Origin: Synechococcus sp. WH 7805
Lineage (GTDB): Bacteria; Cyanobacteriota; Cyanobacteriia; PCC-6307; Cyanobiaceae
Direction of reading: 5' to 3'
Assembly (NCBI RefSeq): GCF_000153285.1
Contig: NZ_CH724168.1
Coordinates: 2,457,455-2,521,454 of the forward strand
DNA length: 64,000 nt
Both the position numbers and the translations under genes were made by a program. Shown here piece after piece: positions 8,304 to 18,377 of this stretch. The notes beneath the pieces are model-generated. The model saw nothing but the letters and a program-made list of their open reading frames with translations, did no database searches and had not been told where the DNA came from. How positions within the stretch are numbered: the first letter of the stretch is position 1; each line of letters starts with the position of its first letter.

Positions 8304-9974
8304 TCACATCATTCCGGGCATGCCCATGCCGCCCATGCCGCCCATTCCGCCCATTCCTCCCATACCGCCCATGGGGTCGCCAGCAGGTGCAGGAGCTGCA
8401 GGAGGTTCGGGCTTATCGGCCACCACCACTTCGGTCGTAATCAGCAGCGACGCGATGGAAACCGCATCCTGCAGGCCCAGTCTCACCACTTTGGCGGCGT
8501 CAAGGATGCCAGCTTCCAGGAGGTTTTCATAAGCACCAGAGAGTGCATTGAAGCCCTGGCCGGTGCGCTGCACCTGCTCGACAACCACATCGCCATTGGC
8601 CCCTGCATTGATCGCGATCTGCCGCAGAGGTGCACTCAGAGCACGACGCACAATCTCGACCCCGGTGCGCTGATCACCGTGCAGTTGCTCAGCCAGCCCG
8701 TTCAAGGATCCGGCTAGTTGGATCAATGTGCTGCCACCGCCGGCCACGATGCCTTCTTCAACGGCGGCTCTGGTGGCATTCAGGGCATCTTCGATCCGCA
8801 GTTTGCGGTTCTTGAGCTCGGTTTCCGTCGGAGCTCCGACCTTGATCACGGCCACACCGCCGGCGAGTTTGGCGATTCGCTCGTTGAGCTTCTCGCGGTC
8901 GTACTCGGAGTCGGTGTTGTCCAATTCCCTGCGGATGGATGCCACGCGCTCAGCGACGGCATCACGGCTGTCTTCGCTGGCGACGATGGTGGTTTCTTCC
9001 TTGCTGATGGTGATGCGGCGGACGCGGCCAAGATCCTCCAGGGTCACCTTGTCGAGCGTCATGGCTCGGTCTTCGCTGATCACGGTTCCACCGGTGAGGA
9101 TGGCGATGTCGGCAAGGGCCGCTTTGCGGCGCTCGCCGAAGGAAGGTGCACGCACAGCGGCCACCTGCAGCACGCCGCGGTTTTTGTTCACGACCAGGGT
9201 TGCCAAGGCCTCTCCATCGACTTCCTCGGCCAGGATCACCAGGGGAGATCCGGTTTTTTGAACCGTCTCAAGAATCGGCACGAGATCAGCCACGGCACTG
9301 ATCTTGCGATCGGTCAGCAATAGCAGGGCATTTTCGAACTCACAGATCTGACGATCACCATCGGTGACGAAATAAGGCGAGCTGTAACCCCGATCGAAGG
9401 CCATTCCTTCGGTGACCTCCAGCTCCGTGGCCAACGACTTTGATTCCTCGACGGTGATCACCCCATCGACGGTGACCTTGTCCATGGCTTCAGCCACCAT
9501 GTGGCCAACTTCTTCATCGCCTCCGGCACTCACTGTGGCCACCTGCCGGATGGCATCTCCACTGACGGACTGGCTGCGCTCGGCGAGACCGTCAACGATC
9601 AGAGCGACAGCTTTCTCCATGCCACGACGGAGCTCGATCGGGCTGGCACCGGCTGCGGTGTTGCGTAGACCTTCCTCCACCATGGCCTGCGCCAAAACGG
9701 TCGCAGTCGTCGTGCCATCACCGGCTTTGTCCTTCGTCTTCGACGCCACCTGTTGAATCAGTTTGGCACCGATGTTTTCAAAAGGGTCTTCGAGTTCAAT
9801 TTCCTTGGCGATCGTGTCGCCGTCATTGACGATATCGGGAGCTCCGAAGCTTTTCTCCAGCACTACGTTGCGTCCACGGGGGCCGATCGTGACGCGCACG
9901 GCATCGGCGAGAGCATTCATGCCTCGCTCCAGTGCGGCGCGAGATTCATCCGAAAAACTGAGAAGTTTGGCCAT
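8304..9974 (-). CDS. groL2: chaperonin GroEL, second (groES-less) paralogue
   Basis: This 60-kDa chaperonin subunit has [13 protein letters not shown], the ATP-site [15 protein letters not shown] and [14 protein letters not shown] near residues 83-96, and ends in a (GGM)n-type tail, here [18 protein letters not shown]. No groES lies beside it; cyanobacteria commonly have a second groEL gene on its own. I chose the ATG at 9974, giving [12 protein letters not shown]; a GTG three codons upstream is also open. I found no CIRCE element in the about 130 bp upstream. Confidence 0.95.
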   Translation of the reverse strand: MAKLLSFSDESRAALERGMNALADAVRVTIGPRGRNVVLEKSFGAPDIVNDGDTIAKEIELEDPFENIGAKLIQQVASKTKDKAGDGTTTATVLAQAMVEEGLRNTAAGASPIELRRGMEKAVALIVDGLAERSQSVSGDAIRQVATVSAGGDEEVGHMVAEAMDKVTVDGVITVEESKSLATELEVTEGMAFDRGYSSPYFVTDGDRQICEFENALLLLTDRKISAVADLVPILETVQKTGSPLVILAEEVDGEALATLVVNKNRGVLQVAAVRAPSFGERRKAALADIAILTGGTVISEDRAMTLDKVTLEDLGRVRRITISKEETTIVASEDSRDAVAERVASIRRELDNTDSEYDREKLNERIAKLAGGVAVIKVGAPTETELKNRKLRIEDALNATRAAVEEGIVAGGGSTLIQLAGSLNGLAEQLHGDQRTGVEIVRRALSAPLRQIAINAGANGDVVVEQVQRTGQGFNALSGAYENLLEAGILDAAKVVRLGLQDAVSIASLLITTEVVVADKPEPPAAPAPAGDPMGGMGGMGGMGGMGGMGMPGMM

Positions 9975-10103
9975 GAGTGACACTTACCCGTTGGTCAATG
10001 TCCCACAGCGGCAGGGCGCCTCGGGCGGTTCCTGAAGTGGGGAAAGCCGAATCTTTCTCTGCTCAGGCCCACCAGAACGAAGACTGCTCGGTAGCGTTGA
10101 ACC

Positions 10104-10292
10104 ATGAACGATTCAGGCGCGCTGTTCTTCGTTCTGATGACCGGTCTGGCCGGGATCATGGCGCTGGTCTACGTGCCACTGCGGATCTTTCTCACAGCGA
10201 CAGAGCGAAGACGGCGGTACAAGCTGCTGCAGAAAATTCGCAGGCTCAGAGATGAGCTGGTGCAGCCCATTGAACCGGGAACAACCCCTTGA
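10104..10292 (+). CDS. small single-span membrane protein, unknown
   Basis: This 62-residue protein has one hydrophobic segment (about residues 7-31, including FFVLMTGLAGIMALVYVPL) followed by a strongly basic helix, TERRRRYKLLQKIRRLRDEL. That layout suggests an inner-membrane anchor with a cytoplasmic basic tail. No named family is recognised. It starts with ATG, lies divergent from groEL2 and convergent with fabG (28 bp gap), and fills an otherwise empty interval. Confidence 0.7.
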   Translation: MNDSGALFFVLMTGLAGIMALVYVPLRIFLTATERRRRYKLLQKIRRLRDELVQPIEPGTTP

Positions 10293-10320
10293 AATCTGTG
10301 ATCGAACCGAGGGATTGAGC

Positions 10321-11073
10321 TCAACCCATCACCATGCCGCCATCCACCTGAAGAACCTGCCCGGTGATGTAAGCCGCGGCCGAATCTGCGGCAAGGAAGC
10401 GCACCGCCCCTGCCACCTGCTCCGGGGTCCCGAACGTCCCAAGCGGGATAGCCGTGAGAATGCCCTCGCTGTCAAGGTCCTTGGTCATGTCGGTGGCGAT
10501 GAATCCCGGGGCTACGGCATTCACCGTGATACCTCGGCTTGCCATTTCCTTCGCAGCACTGCGGGTCAGGCCCACGACACCGGCCTTGGCAGCGGCGTAA
10601 TTAGCCTGCCCTGCATTGCCCATCAGTCCAACGACTGAGGTGATGTTGATGATCCGACCGCTTTTTTGCTTGAGCATCGGCCGGGTCACAGCGCGGGTGC
10701 AGAGAAACACCCCGGTGAGATTGAGATTGATCACCGCGTTCCAGTCGGTGGATTTCATCCGCATCAGCAGCCCATCGCGCGTGATGCCCGCGTTATTGAC
10801 TAGTACATCGATGCGACCGCTGCGCTCAAGCACCGTTTTGATCAGTGCGTCCACGGCGTCTTCATCGCCCACGTCGGCCTGAAGGGCATAGCCCTTTTGC
10901 CCCATGCTTTCGATCTCCTTCACCACGGCTTCGGCCGCATCCGGGGAGCTGGCGTAATTCACCACCACTTCCGCGCCGCATTCAGCCAGGGCCAGAGCCA
11001 CGGCACGCCCGATTCCCCGGCTGGCACCGGTCACAAGGGCGGTTTGACCATCGAGGGTCCGGGTTGGGTTCAT
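10321..11073 (-). CDS. fabG: 3-oxoacyl-[acyl-carrier-protein] reductase
   Basis: This classical short-chain dehydrogenase performs the NADPH-dependent ketoacyl reduction of type II fatty acid synthesis. The cofactor motif [16 protein letters not shown] lies at about residues 14-29, [14 protein letters not shown] follows near 90, the catalytic Ser falls in [12 protein letters not shown] and the YxxxK in [15 protein letters not shown]-terminal [13 protein letters not shown] is typical. At 250 residues it is normal for FabG, and the TRDGLLMRM block favours FabG over other SDRs. Confidence 0.95.
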   Translation of the reverse strand: MNPTRTLDGQTALVTGASRGIGRAVALALAECGAEVVVNYASSPDAAEAVVKEIESMGQKGYALQADVGDEDAVDALIKTVLERSGRIDVLVNNAGITRDGLLMRMKSTDWNAVINLNLTGVFLCTRAVTRPMLKQKSGRIINITSVVGLMGNAGQANYAAAKAGVVGLTRSAAKEMASRGITVNAVAPGFIATDMTKDLDSEGILTAIPLGTFGTPEQVAGAVRFLAADSAAAYITGQVLQVDGGMVMG

Positions 11074-11135
11074 CCGATCTCTGCAGCCGAACGATCGTAA
11101 GCATCAGCCCCAGCCACGCTGAATTCAGAGATCGG

Positions 11136-12242
11136 TCAATCCTTAGGAGTGACTCCGCTCATGGTTTCCACGGTGTCGATGGCGTCTCCCAGGATCGTCC
11201 TGAACGCAGTCAGTTGATCTTGGCTGCCCATCACCACAAGCATCTGTCCCGGTGCCAGGGTCATGCTGCTGCTGGGATTGGCGATCAGTGTGCTGTTCTC
11301 GCGGATGGCAAGCAGCATGGCCCCACTGCGACGATCGAGCGCCAGTTCCGCGAGGCTCCGATTGCAAAGCTGGTTCATCACGAGAGGATCCTGGCTCAAT
11401 CGGAACTCCTCGATTTCGCAGTCAGAGCCTGCCAGTAGATCCATGAAGTCAACGCCGATGGGCCGCAGGGCCGTGGCTGCCATGACCCGGCCTCCGGCGA
11501 CGTAGGGACTCACCACCACGGAGGCTCCGGCGAGTTCCAGTTTGGAGGCGGCCTCATCACTGTCGGCTCTGGCGATCAGCCGGCAGTTGTTCCGCAGGCC
11601 TCTCGCGCTGAGAATCACATAAAGATTGGCGGCATTGCTGGGTAGTGCCGTCACCAGGCTTCGGCAGCGGTCAAGCCCTGCCTCCAGGAGCGTTTCATCA
11701 AGGGTTGCATCGGCTTGAAGCACCTGTAGTCCTCGTTCCTGCGCGGCTCTCTGTCGTTTTGGATCCATTTCCACCACGAGAACCGGAACGTTCTCAAGCA
11801 GCAGCTGCTCACCGATCTCCTTACCGATCCGGCCATATCCACAGAGAATCACGTGGTCGTGCATGCGCCGCAGCATCCGACGGAATCGAATATCCCGCAC
11901 TTGGCGGAAGTAGCCGGATTGTGACAGTCCCAGCACCCGTTGGATCGTGAGCTGGACCACCAACAGTCCGCCGGCGATGATCAGCACGGTGACCAGACGT
12001 CCTGCCTGGGACAGTGGCTCCACCTCGCCGTAGCCGATGGTGCTGATGGTGATCAGTACCATCCACAGGCAATCACCCCAGTCCCAGCCTTCGGTGATGC
12101 GGTAACCGATAGCGCCACTGAGAATCACGGCCGTGAGCGCCAATACCGGCAGCAGCCATGGGCGGGCCAGGAGCTGTAGTTGGCGGCGACGCTGGCCAGT
12201 TTTCAATCGGCGCGAGACTTGTTGGCGTCGCGGTTTGTTCAT
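11136..12242 (-). CDS. ligand-gated K+ channel with RCK (TrkA-N/TrkA-C) domains
   Basis: The 368-residue protein has a basic N-terminus, two membrane helices (about 29-48 and 78-98) flanking a pore loop with selectivity filter TIGYGE (68-73), then a Rossmann RCK domain starting HVILCGYGRIGKEIGEQLL (about 129) and a C-terminal TrkA-C-like domain. This is the MthK/Kch-type 2TM plan: a tetrameric K+ channel gated from the cytoplasm by nucleotide or ion binding. It starts 1 bp inside the stop of the upstream GT9-like gene, so the two are coupled. Confidence 0.9.
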   Translation of the reverse strand: MNKPRRQQVSRRLKTGQRRRQLQLLARPWLLPVLALTAVILSGAIGYRITEGWDWGDCLWMVLITISTIGYGEVEPLSQAGRLVTVLIIAGGLLVVQLTIQRVLGLSQSGYFRQVRDIRFRRMLRRMHDHVILCGYGRIGKEIGEQLLLENVPVLVVEMDPKRQRAAQERGLQVLQADATLDETLLEAGLDRCRSLVTALPSNAANLYVILSARGLRNNCRLIARADSDEAASKLELAGASVVVSPYVAGGRVMAATALRPIGVDFMDLLAGSDCEIEEFRLSQDPLVMNQLCNRSLAELALDRRSGAMLLAIRENSTLIANPSSSMTLAPGQMLVVMGSQDQLTAFRTILGDAIDTVETMSGVTPKD

Positions 12243-13069
12243 TAGAAACCGAGGGCTTTCATCACCTCCTCGGTGCTCAGGCCCCGTCGATCGCCAGGTA
12301 GGACCCGGATGACGTCCCTTGAGGGCAGGGCATCGGTCGAGGATCCCATCGCCACCAGGGCAACGCCGCAGTATGCCGATAGCAGTTGGGTGATCGCGCA
12401 GCTGCTCAGAACAACATCGGCGCAGGCCACAGCTGCCGCACGTTGAGCGAACGGTGCTTGGGGGGTGAGAACCTCGCAGCGCAGCTGTGGCAAGCGCTCA
12501 CGAATTTTCTCGGGCAAAGACTGCCAACGCTCTTCGGGCCAGTCATTGGCGGAGTCATCCGGTGCCAACAGCAGGAGCGGTCCCTCTCCGGGTGGTTGTC
12601 GCTGACGGGCGGCCTCCATGGCTTCGGCCGGCAGGCTGAGGCGAAAATCGTCCGCTTTCAGGGACAGGCCCAGGGGTTTGAGAAACGATGCGAATCTCTG
12701 GGGTTTCCATCCTTGGTCAGTGGACACCAAGGCGGTGCTGGAGAACCCCTCAGTTGCCACACGAACGGGGATATGGCTCATCGAAAGCATCAGGTTGACC
12801 TGACGTCCGGTCGCAAAATTCAGACAGGCTTGGAAATCGGGTTCGCGCACAAGCCCAAGAAGATTGGCCCATTCAGCGAGATTGGGATCTCCCGCAAAGG
12901 GGAAGGGAATCACTTTTTCAACAGCAGGAAGCAAGGTCCACAGCGCTCGATGGGCCGGCTCGCAGGCCACCTGGATCTGGGCTTCGAGCTGTTCGGCGAC
13001 GGCTGCGAGGGCAGGAAGTCGCTCCAGCTGCTGCTGCAGGCTTCCGGGGCTGATGGCAAGAACGCGCAT
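12242..13069 (-). CDS. GT9-like (heptosyltransferase-type) glycosyltransferase
   Basis: The 275-residue product resembles the GT-B fold of family 9 LPS heptosyltransferases: an N-terminal [21 protein letters not shown], a middle linker, and a second Rossmann half with [18 protein letters not shown] and a region around [17 protein letters not shown] where family 9 binds sugar nucleotide. It is shorter than most GT9 enzymes (about 320-350) and the usual D-T-G-hP motif is not evident, so it may be a divergent or non-catalytic member. It overlaps the K+ channel start by 1 bp. Confidence 0.65.
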   Translation of the reverse strand: MRVLAISPGSLQQQLERLPALAAVAEQLEAQIQVACEPAHRALWTLLPAVEKVIPFPFAGDPNLAEWANLLGLVREPDFQACLNFATGRQVNLMLSMSHIPVRVATEGFSSTALVSTDQGWKPQRFASFLKPLGLSLKADDFRLSLPAEAMEAARQRQPPGEGPLLLLAPDDSANDWPEERWQSLPEKIRERLPQLRCEVLTPQAPFAQRAAAVACADVVLSSCAITQLLSAYCGVALVAMGSSTDALPSRDVIRVLPGDRRGLSTEEVMKALGF

Positions 13070-13141
13070 GAAGCGGCAGCACAGAGGGTGCTAGCTGATT
13101 GTATGGAGGCCGTTTCAGCCTGCTATCAGCAGGAGTCGCTT

Positions 13142-13813
13142 GTGCATCTGTTGATTGCTGCAGCGGGCAGTGGCCGGCGCATGGGGGCGGATCGCAACAA
13201 ACTTCTGCTTCCTGTGAATGGTCGCCCGGTCCTCGCCTGGACCCTCGAGGCCGCCTTCGCAGCTGAGTCCATCCATTGGATCGGCGTGATCGGCCAACCT
13301 GTGGACCAACCCGCCATGGCTGCCTTGTTCGCCCAGGCCCCGCAACCGGTGACCTGGATTGAAGGAGGTAGTACCCGGCAGGAGTCGGTGGAGCGAGGCT
13401 TGCAGGCCCTACCCCAGGACGCACGCCAGGTGCTTATTCATGACGGTGCCCGATGCCTTGTGGCTCCGCAGGTGTTCAATCGCTGTACTGAGGTGCTCAT
13501 TCAGGGCGGTGCGGTCATCGCTGCAACCCCTGTGAGTGACACCATCAAGCGTGTTGACTCCCAGGGCGTGATCACTGACACTCCCGATCGTTCTGAGCTA
13601 TGGGCCGCCCAGACGCCCCAGGGATTCTCAGTGTCAGAACTGCGCGAAGGTCATGCCCAGGCGAGAGCTCGCAACTGGGTGGTCACCGACGATGCCTCGT
13701 TGTTTGAGCGTCTTGGCTGGGCGGTGCGGGTACTCGACGCAGGGCCAGGAAACATCAAGGTGACCACACCGTTCGATCTCACTGTGGCTGCTGCGGTCTT
13801 GGCTCAGCGCTGA
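13142..13813 (+). CDS. ispD: 2-C-methyl-D-erythritol 4-phosphate cytidylyltransferase
   Basis: This MEP-pathway enzyme makes CDP-methylerythritol for isoprenoid, carotenoid and phytyl synthesis. The nucleotide-binding [18 protein letters not shown] is at the N-terminus, followed by [21 protein letters not shown] and WAAQTPQGF, all IspD hallmarks. I chose the GTG at 13142 because AGGAG lies six bases upstream and gives a 223-residue protein of normal length; an in-frame ATG at 13103 is possible. The frame stays open far upstream across the antisense of the GT9 gene, which is not coding here. Its 3' end overlaps the LD-carboxypeptidase by 10 bp. Confidence 0.93.
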   Translation: MHLLIAAAGSGRRMGADRNKLLLPVNGRPVLAWTLEAAFAAESIHWIGVIGQPVDQPAMAALFAQAPQPVTWIEGGSTRQESVERGLQALPQDARQVLIHDGARCLVAPQVFNRCTEVLIQGGAVIAATPVSDTIKRVDSQGVITDTPDRSELWAAQTPQGFSVSELREGHAQARARNWVVTDDASLFERLGWAVRVLDAGPGNIKVTTPFDLTVAAAVLAQR

Positions 13814-14724
13814 TCCGGCAGGTCGAGGCTCAGGATTCCCCGGTTGGCATCCAGGCAGGCTGGAACGCCCACTGGCAGGGCTGCATTGCCTCCTGGGCCA
13901 TGCCCGACCGGCAACCCGGAAATCACGGGAATGCCCAGATCGACAGTGCGTTCCTTCAGGACTTGCTCCAGGCTGAACGTTTCTTCCGCGCTCGCTGAAA
14001 GGTTGGGATCCTCGCAGCCGCTGAACCGTCCCAGCCCCAGGCCTGCCAGACCCTGAAGACTGCCCGCCAGGCGCCAATGCGTCAGCATTCTGTCGAGGCG
14101 GTAAGGCGCTTCACCGACGTCCTCGATCACGAGGATCATGCCCCTCATATCGGGCAGATGGGAACTGCCCAGCAGGTGAGATGCCACGGTGAGATTGGCG
14201 GTGAGCAGTGGACCATGCGCTTTCCCGCCCACCCAGGTCTCCCCGTTGAGATCGGGTGCCATCCGATCAAAGAGCAGTTCCTGGAGGCGTTGCTGGCTCC
14301 AGTCGGGTTCATCGGCCAGGGTTGTCACCAAAGGACCGTGCACGCCTCCTCCGACGCCCTGGGCGAGCCTTGAACAGAGCAAGGCCGTGATGTCGGAGAA
14401 TCCGAGGAGCCAGCCAGCGCTCCAGGACCAGGATTGTTCGAGCAGTCGTGCTGCTCCCCAACCACCGCGGGCGCAAGCCAGCAGGGGTGGGGTCGGTCGC
14501 TGATCGAGGTCGGCTCTGCGTTGCTGGTCGGTTCCAGACAGATATCCCCAGTGCCGCGCATCAAGCTGATGGGGTTGCACTTTGAGTCCCCAGGATTCGA
14601 GCACGGCGATTCCGCGTTTCAGGCTGTCGTCATCGCGTAGAGCCGAACTGGGTGCCGTGATGGCAACAGCATCGCCGCGCCTAAGTGACGGCGGTTGAAC
14701 AACGGGGGCCTTGATTCGTGGCAT
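13804..14724 (-). CDS. LD-carboxypeptidase (peptidase family S66)
   Basis: The product matches muramoyltetrapeptide carboxypeptidase LdcA, which removes the terminal D-Ala from murein tetrapeptides during recycling. Visible are [16 protein letters not shown] at the N-terminus, [27 protein letters not shown] with the nucleophile-side loop, [14 protein letters not shown] with the catalytic Ser region, GGNAALPVG and the C-terminal GHGPGGN. The ATG at 14724 is preferred to an upstream extension because it overlaps the prenyltransferase stop by 1 bp and gives 306 residues, normal for S66. Confidence 0.9.
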   Translation of the reverse strand: MPRIKAPVVQPPSLRRGDAVAITAPSSALRDDDSLKRGIAVLESWGLKVQPHQLDARHWGYLSGTDQQRRADLDQRPTPPLLACARGGWGAARLLEQSWSWSAGWLLGFSDITALLCSRLAQGVGGGVHGPLVTTLADEPDWSQQRLQELLFDRMAPDLNGETWVGGKAHGPLLTANLTVASHLLGSSHLPDMRGMILVIEDVGEAPYRLDRMLTHWRLAGSLQGLAGLGLGRFSGCEDPNLSASAEETFSLEQVLKERTVDLGIPVISGLPVGHGPGGNAALPVGVPACLDANRGILSLDLPDQR

Positions 14725-15650
14725 CAACCCAACCGGCTGAGGATGACCCCGGCGAGCAACAGAGTGCCGATTTGCACTTGCCTGGCGAAGTGTTTGGCGT
14801 ACACAGAGCCAGCTTGCTGTTCTTCCGCCTTCAGGGGGAGGGTTGAACGCCAGAGGCCGATGCAGGCAACACTCCAAAAGATCCAGAAGATCACCCCCGA
14901 TTGCATCGCAGAGGCTGCAACAGCGATCCCTGCAGCTGTCAGCCCATACCCAGCGCGTACAACCTTCACGGCGGAATCCCCGAGGGTCAAGGCGCTGCTG
15001 TGGAGCTTGAGCTTGGCGTCGTCAGGGCGGTCCGCCATCGCGTACACGGTGTCGAAACTGAAGGTCCAGCAGAGTGTTGCCCCCCAGGTGGCAACCAGCG
15101 GCAGGCTGAGACTCAGGGACCCAGTGGCTGCAGCCCATGGAATCAGGACAGCGAAACCCCAGCACAGAGCAAGCACGGCCTGTGGAAAGGGAAACCAGCG
15201 CTTGGCGGAGGGGTAAAGGAGGATCGGAGGTAAGGCTAAAAACGCTAATTGGAGGCAGAGAAGTCGCACATCTCCAGGCAGGCTGATCACCACCATCAGC
15301 GCCAGCGTCAGCAGGACGGTGAGCAGAGTGAAGGCCTGCACACGGTTGAGATCGCCACGGGCTAACGGCCTTTGACTGGTGCGTGCCACCTCACGGTCGA
15401 TTCTTTGGTCCCAGAGGTCGTTGGCAATGCAGCCTGCTGCACTGACGGAGAGCCCTCCGATCAGGATTTGCAGGATGAGCTGCAGGGATGGAGTTCCCGA
15501 TGGATTCAGCCAGAGGCTCCATCCGGCGGGTATTAAAAGGATTAAACGGCCACTGGGTTTGTTCCAGCGCAATAGGGCCACCCAGGGGGACGTGAGGCGG
15601 GAGGAGAGCGTGCCGGTCACGGACTGGGTTGAATGGATTGAATTTCTCAA
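14724..15650 (-). CDS. 4-hydroxybenzoate polyprenyltransferase (plastoquinone pathway)
   Basis: This UbiA-family membrane enzyme, called PlqA or UbiA in cyanobacteria, condenses a solanesyl chain onto 4-hydroxybenzoate on the route to plastoquinone. The first Mg-pyrophosphate motif is NDLWDQRIDREVART (about residues 77-91); the second is DTVYAMADRPDDAKLK. About eight hydrophobic segments fill the 308 residues. It is the upstream member of a coupled pair with the LD-carboxypeptidase and is transcribed divergently from ppx. Confidence 0.92.
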   Translation of the reverse strand: MRNSIHSTQSVTGTLSSRLTSPWVALLRWNKPSGRLILLIPAGWSLWLNPSGTPSLQLILQILIGGLSVSAAGCIANDLWDQRIDREVARTSQRPLARGDLNRVQAFTLLTVLLTLALMVVISLPGDVRLLCLQLAFLALPPILLYPSAKRWFPFPQAVLALCWGFAVLIPWAAATGSLSLSLPLVATWGATLCWTFSFDTVYAMADRPDDAKLKLHSSALTLGDSAVKVVRAGYGLTAAGIAVAASAMQSGVIFWIFWSVACIGLWRSTLPLKAEEQQAGSVYAKHFARQVQIGTLLLAGVILSRLG

Positions 15651-15750
15651 ACCTTAATCAGCGCATGGGGCCCCTGGTGCCGATGGCAAAGTGGGCGTGT
15701 TTCCATCACGGTGCTCCATGCCAGGTGCCGAGCCTTTTCTTGAGACTGCG

Positions 15751-17379
15751 ATGGACCAGAACAGCCGGCAGCTCAATCATGAGATGTCCGAAAGCTCTCC
15801 ATCGGCTCAACGCCTGCGGAAGATTGCAGCCATCGATGTCGGCACGAATTCCACCCACATGCTGGTGGCATCAGTGGATGCCTCACTGAGGACGTTCAGC
15901 ATTGAACTGGCGGAGAAATCAACCACCCGGTTGGGTGAGAAGGATCCGGACACAGGCCAGCTGACGCCTGAAGCGATGGATCGAGGACTTGAAAGTCTTC
16001 GTCGCTTCAAGGAACTGGCGATCAGCCACCAGGTGGAACAGATCGTGATCGCTGCCACCAGTGCTGTTCGTGAAGCTCCCAATGGTCGGGATTTCCTGCA
16101 GACGGTGCAGGATCAGCTCGGGCTTGATGTGGATCTGGTGAGCGGTCCCGAGGAGGCTCGCCTGATCTATCTCGGGGTTCTGTCCGGGATGCCCTTTGGC
16201 GATCGTCCCCATCTCGTGCTGGACATCGGCGGTGGATCCACTGAGTTGATCCTGGCGGATGGTCGTGATGCGCGTGCTCTGACCAGCACCCGGGTGGGTG
16301 CGGTGCGTTTGCAGAGAGATTTCGTGAAAGATGATCCGATTCCGCCGAACCGGCGATCGTTCCTTCAGGCATTTATTCAGGGATCACTCGAGCCTGCCGT
16401 CGATAAGGTTCACAGGCGGATCAAACCGGGTGAGAAGCCCGTTCTGGTTGCTACCAGCGGTACAGCCATGGCCATTGGTGCTCTGGCAGCCACTGAGGAC
16501 GATCGGCCGCCGCTGAAGCTGCATGGATACAAGGTCTCCAAGCAGCGCTTGGATCGCGTTGTGGAGCGGTTAGTGGTGATGACTCCTGCGCAACGCCGAG
16601 ACCTGGCGCCGATCAACGACAGACGGGCGGAGATCATTGTTCCTGGTGCTTTGATTCTTCAAACCACCATGCAGATGCTGGGTGTTGGAGAGCTGGTTCT
16701 CAGTGAAAGGGCACTGAGAGAAGGCTTGATTGTGGACTGGATGCTGCGCCACGGGCTACTGGAGGATCGCTTCAGCTTCCAGAGCAGCATCCGTCAGCGC
16801 ACGGTGTTGCATCAGGCCCAGCGATTCGCAGTGAACCGTGTCCGTGCTGAACGGGTTGCCACTCATGCTCTCAGTCTTTACGACAGCACCAGGGGGCGAC
16901 TGCATCAAGACGATGGCTCAGGTCGTGATCTGCTGTGGGCTGCCTCCTTGCTTCATGCCTGTGGCCAGCACATCAATCTCAGCGCGTATCACAAGCATTC
17001 TTGGTATCTGATTCGGCATGGAGAACTGCTCGGCTACTCAGAATCCGAGCATTTAATGATTGCTGCGATCGCTCGCTACCACCGCCGCAGCTTGCCGAAG
17101 AAACGGCATGAGGCCTGGCAGGCGCTGCAGACACGGCACAACCGCCGCACTGTTTCAGAGATGGCTCTGTTGCTTCGATTGGCCGCAGCCCTTGATCGAC
17201 GTCCTGACCCTGTCGTGGAGACTCTTGAGGTGGAAATTACAGCTAGCTCAATCATCCTGAAGCTGGTTCCTGAACGTCTCAATCAGAATCTCAGCCTTGA
17301 ACAATGGAGCTTGGAAAGTTGTGAGGACATTGTCAGGGAGGTCACCGGACTCAACCTGAAGGTCAGGGTTCAAGAGTGA
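15751..17379 (+). CDS. ppx: exopolyphosphatase / guanosine pentaphosphatase family (Ppx/GppA)
   Basis: The enzyme processively releases phosphate from polyphosphate chains. The sugar-kinase/Hsp70 actin fold shows as IAAIDVGTNSTHMLVA (phosphate-1), IAATSAVREAPN, VLDIGGGSTEL (phosphate-2) and VATSGTAMAIGALA, followed by a C-terminal HD-like helical domain with LHACGQHINLSAYHKHSWYLI. Start choice is uncertain: the frame is open from 15691, and ATGs at 15751 and 15784 both precede the conserved core with weak ribosome sites. The 3' end overlaps the convergent RodZ-like gene by 17 bp. Confidence 0.93.
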   Translation: MDQNSRQLNHEMSESSPSAQRLRKIAAIDVGTNSTHMLVASVDASLRTFSIELAEKSTTRLGEKDPDTGQLTPEAMDRGLESLRRFKELAISHQVEQIVIAATSAVREAPNGRDFLQTVQDQLGLDVDLVSGPEEARLIYLGVLSGMPFGDRPHLVLDIGGGSTELILADGRDARALTSTRVGAVRLQRDFVKDDPIPPNRRSFLQAFIQGSLEPAVDKVHRRIKPGEKPVLVATSGTAMAIGALAATEDDRPPLKLHGYKVSKQRLDRVVERLVVMTPAQRRDLAPINDRRAEIIVPGALILQTTMQMLGVGELVLSERALREGLIVDWMLRHGLLEDRFSFQSSIRQRTVLHQAQRFAVNRVRAERVATHALSLYDSTRGRLHQDDGSGRDLLWAASLLHACGQHINLSAYHKHSWYLIRHGELLGYSESEHLMIAAIARYHRRSLPKKRHEAWQALQTRHNRRTVSEMALLLRLAAALDRRPDPVVETLEVEITASSIILKLVPERLNQNLSLEQWSLESCEDIVREVTGLNLKVRVQE

Positions 17380-18166
17380 TCTTGTGCCAGCGAACATCGC
17401 TGATGTCGCCGAGTGGTTGAGGGGGCTTGTCTCCATCGCTGAATAGAACGAGATCTGGGCGTCCTGCATAAATCTCGTCCCCGGGATTGACAGTTAATCT
17501 CTTCTCCTTATCGAGCATTCCCTTGTAGACCGTCTCGCGCTCGGCGTTTCGGACCTCCAGCCAGCTGGGTTCTCGACTTGTGATGGTGATAGCGGAGGGC
17601 TTGGATCCGAGGTCCTCAGACATTGGCCGCTCAGTGGGCACAACTTGCTCGGATTCAATTAGCGGAACTGGACGTGAGGTTGCCTCGGTCGCAAGGGTCG
17701 GGGGGGGAGTTTGTTGCTGTTTGGTGAATGCAAAAGCACTGACGACACCGATCCCGGCCAGTACGGCAATGGTGGCCGTGGTCTTCCAGAAGGCTGAGAT
17801 GTTGGTCAACCTGGAAGGTGATGTCGATGGAGATGGTTGAGAGGTTGACCGTTGAGGTTTCAGAGACCCCATCTTTTGTGAAGCTGCATCTCTTTCTGTG
17901 AGTGCGATTGACAGTTCACGAATGAGAGGGTCTGAATCAATCTGTAGTTTTGCTGCGACACGCCGAGTCATGGCTTTGATGAAAACCGGTTCTGGTAATC
18001 GGTCTCTGTCCCCCTTCTCCAGTGCGTCCAGCTGCTCATGACCCATGTGCAGGGAATCAGCCAGTTCCATCGCACTGAGTCCAGCATTTTGCCTTGCTGT
18101 CAACAGGCATTTGCCGACGTTCTTCAAACCTGATTCTGTTTGATCAGTTGACTCGTCGGAGTGCAT
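17363..18166 (-). CDS. RodZ-like protein: HTH domain, one membrane span, DUF4115-like domain
   Basis: The 267-residue protein has an N-terminal helix-turn-helix (about residues 18-85) with LTARQNAGLSAMELADSLHM and LPEPVFIKAMTRRVA, a Ser/Pro-rich linker, a membrane helix (about 130-150, TTATIAVLAGIGVVSAFAF), another Pro/Thr-rich linker and a C-terminal beta domain, SWLEVRNAERETVYKGML. This is the architecture of RodZ, which links MreB filaments to the membrane. No mreB is nearby. The linkers are low complexity. Its promoter probably lies in the AT-rich 107 bp up to tRNA-Val. Confidence 0.82.
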   Translation of the reverse strand: MHSDESTDQTESGLKNVGKCLLTARQNAGLSAMELADSLHMGHEQLDALEKGDRDRLPEPVFIKAMTRRVAAKLQIDSDPLIRELSIALTERDAASQKMGSLKPQRSTSQPSPSTSPSRLTNISAFWKTTATIAVLAGIGVVSAFAFTKQQQTPPPTLATEATSRPVPLIESEQVVPTERPMSEDLGSKPSAITITSREPSWLEVRNAERETVYKGMLDKEKRLTVNPGDEIYAGRPDLVLFSDGDKPPQPLGDISDVRWHKITLEP

Positions 18167-18273
18167 TGGTCTCCTGATCTATGACGTCGTCGGATAATAA
18201 TGCTTGCCTGTGGTTTTTTACGTAAAATTACTTACTATCGACTCTAAGAAAAAATTAAGATTTTGATGAATCA

Positions 18274-18345
<72 letters not shown>

Positions 18346-18377
18346 GCACAACGTAATCTTAAACCACCAACTGCGAC

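Noticed and set aside
9975-10103. CIRCE (HrcA) operator upstream of groEL2
   Set aside because: No TTAGCACTC-type inverted repeat is present in the upstream region.
12386-13141. N-terminal extension of ispD antisense to the GT9-like gene
   Set aside because: The open frame simply lacks stops; the family-typical IspD N-terminus and a ribosome site define the start at 13142.
18167-18273. Possible second tRNA or small RNA in the AT-rich gap before tRNA-Val
   Set aside because: No cloverleaf or clear hairpin is visible; the stretch is best read as the RodZ-like gene's promoter region and the tRNA trailer.
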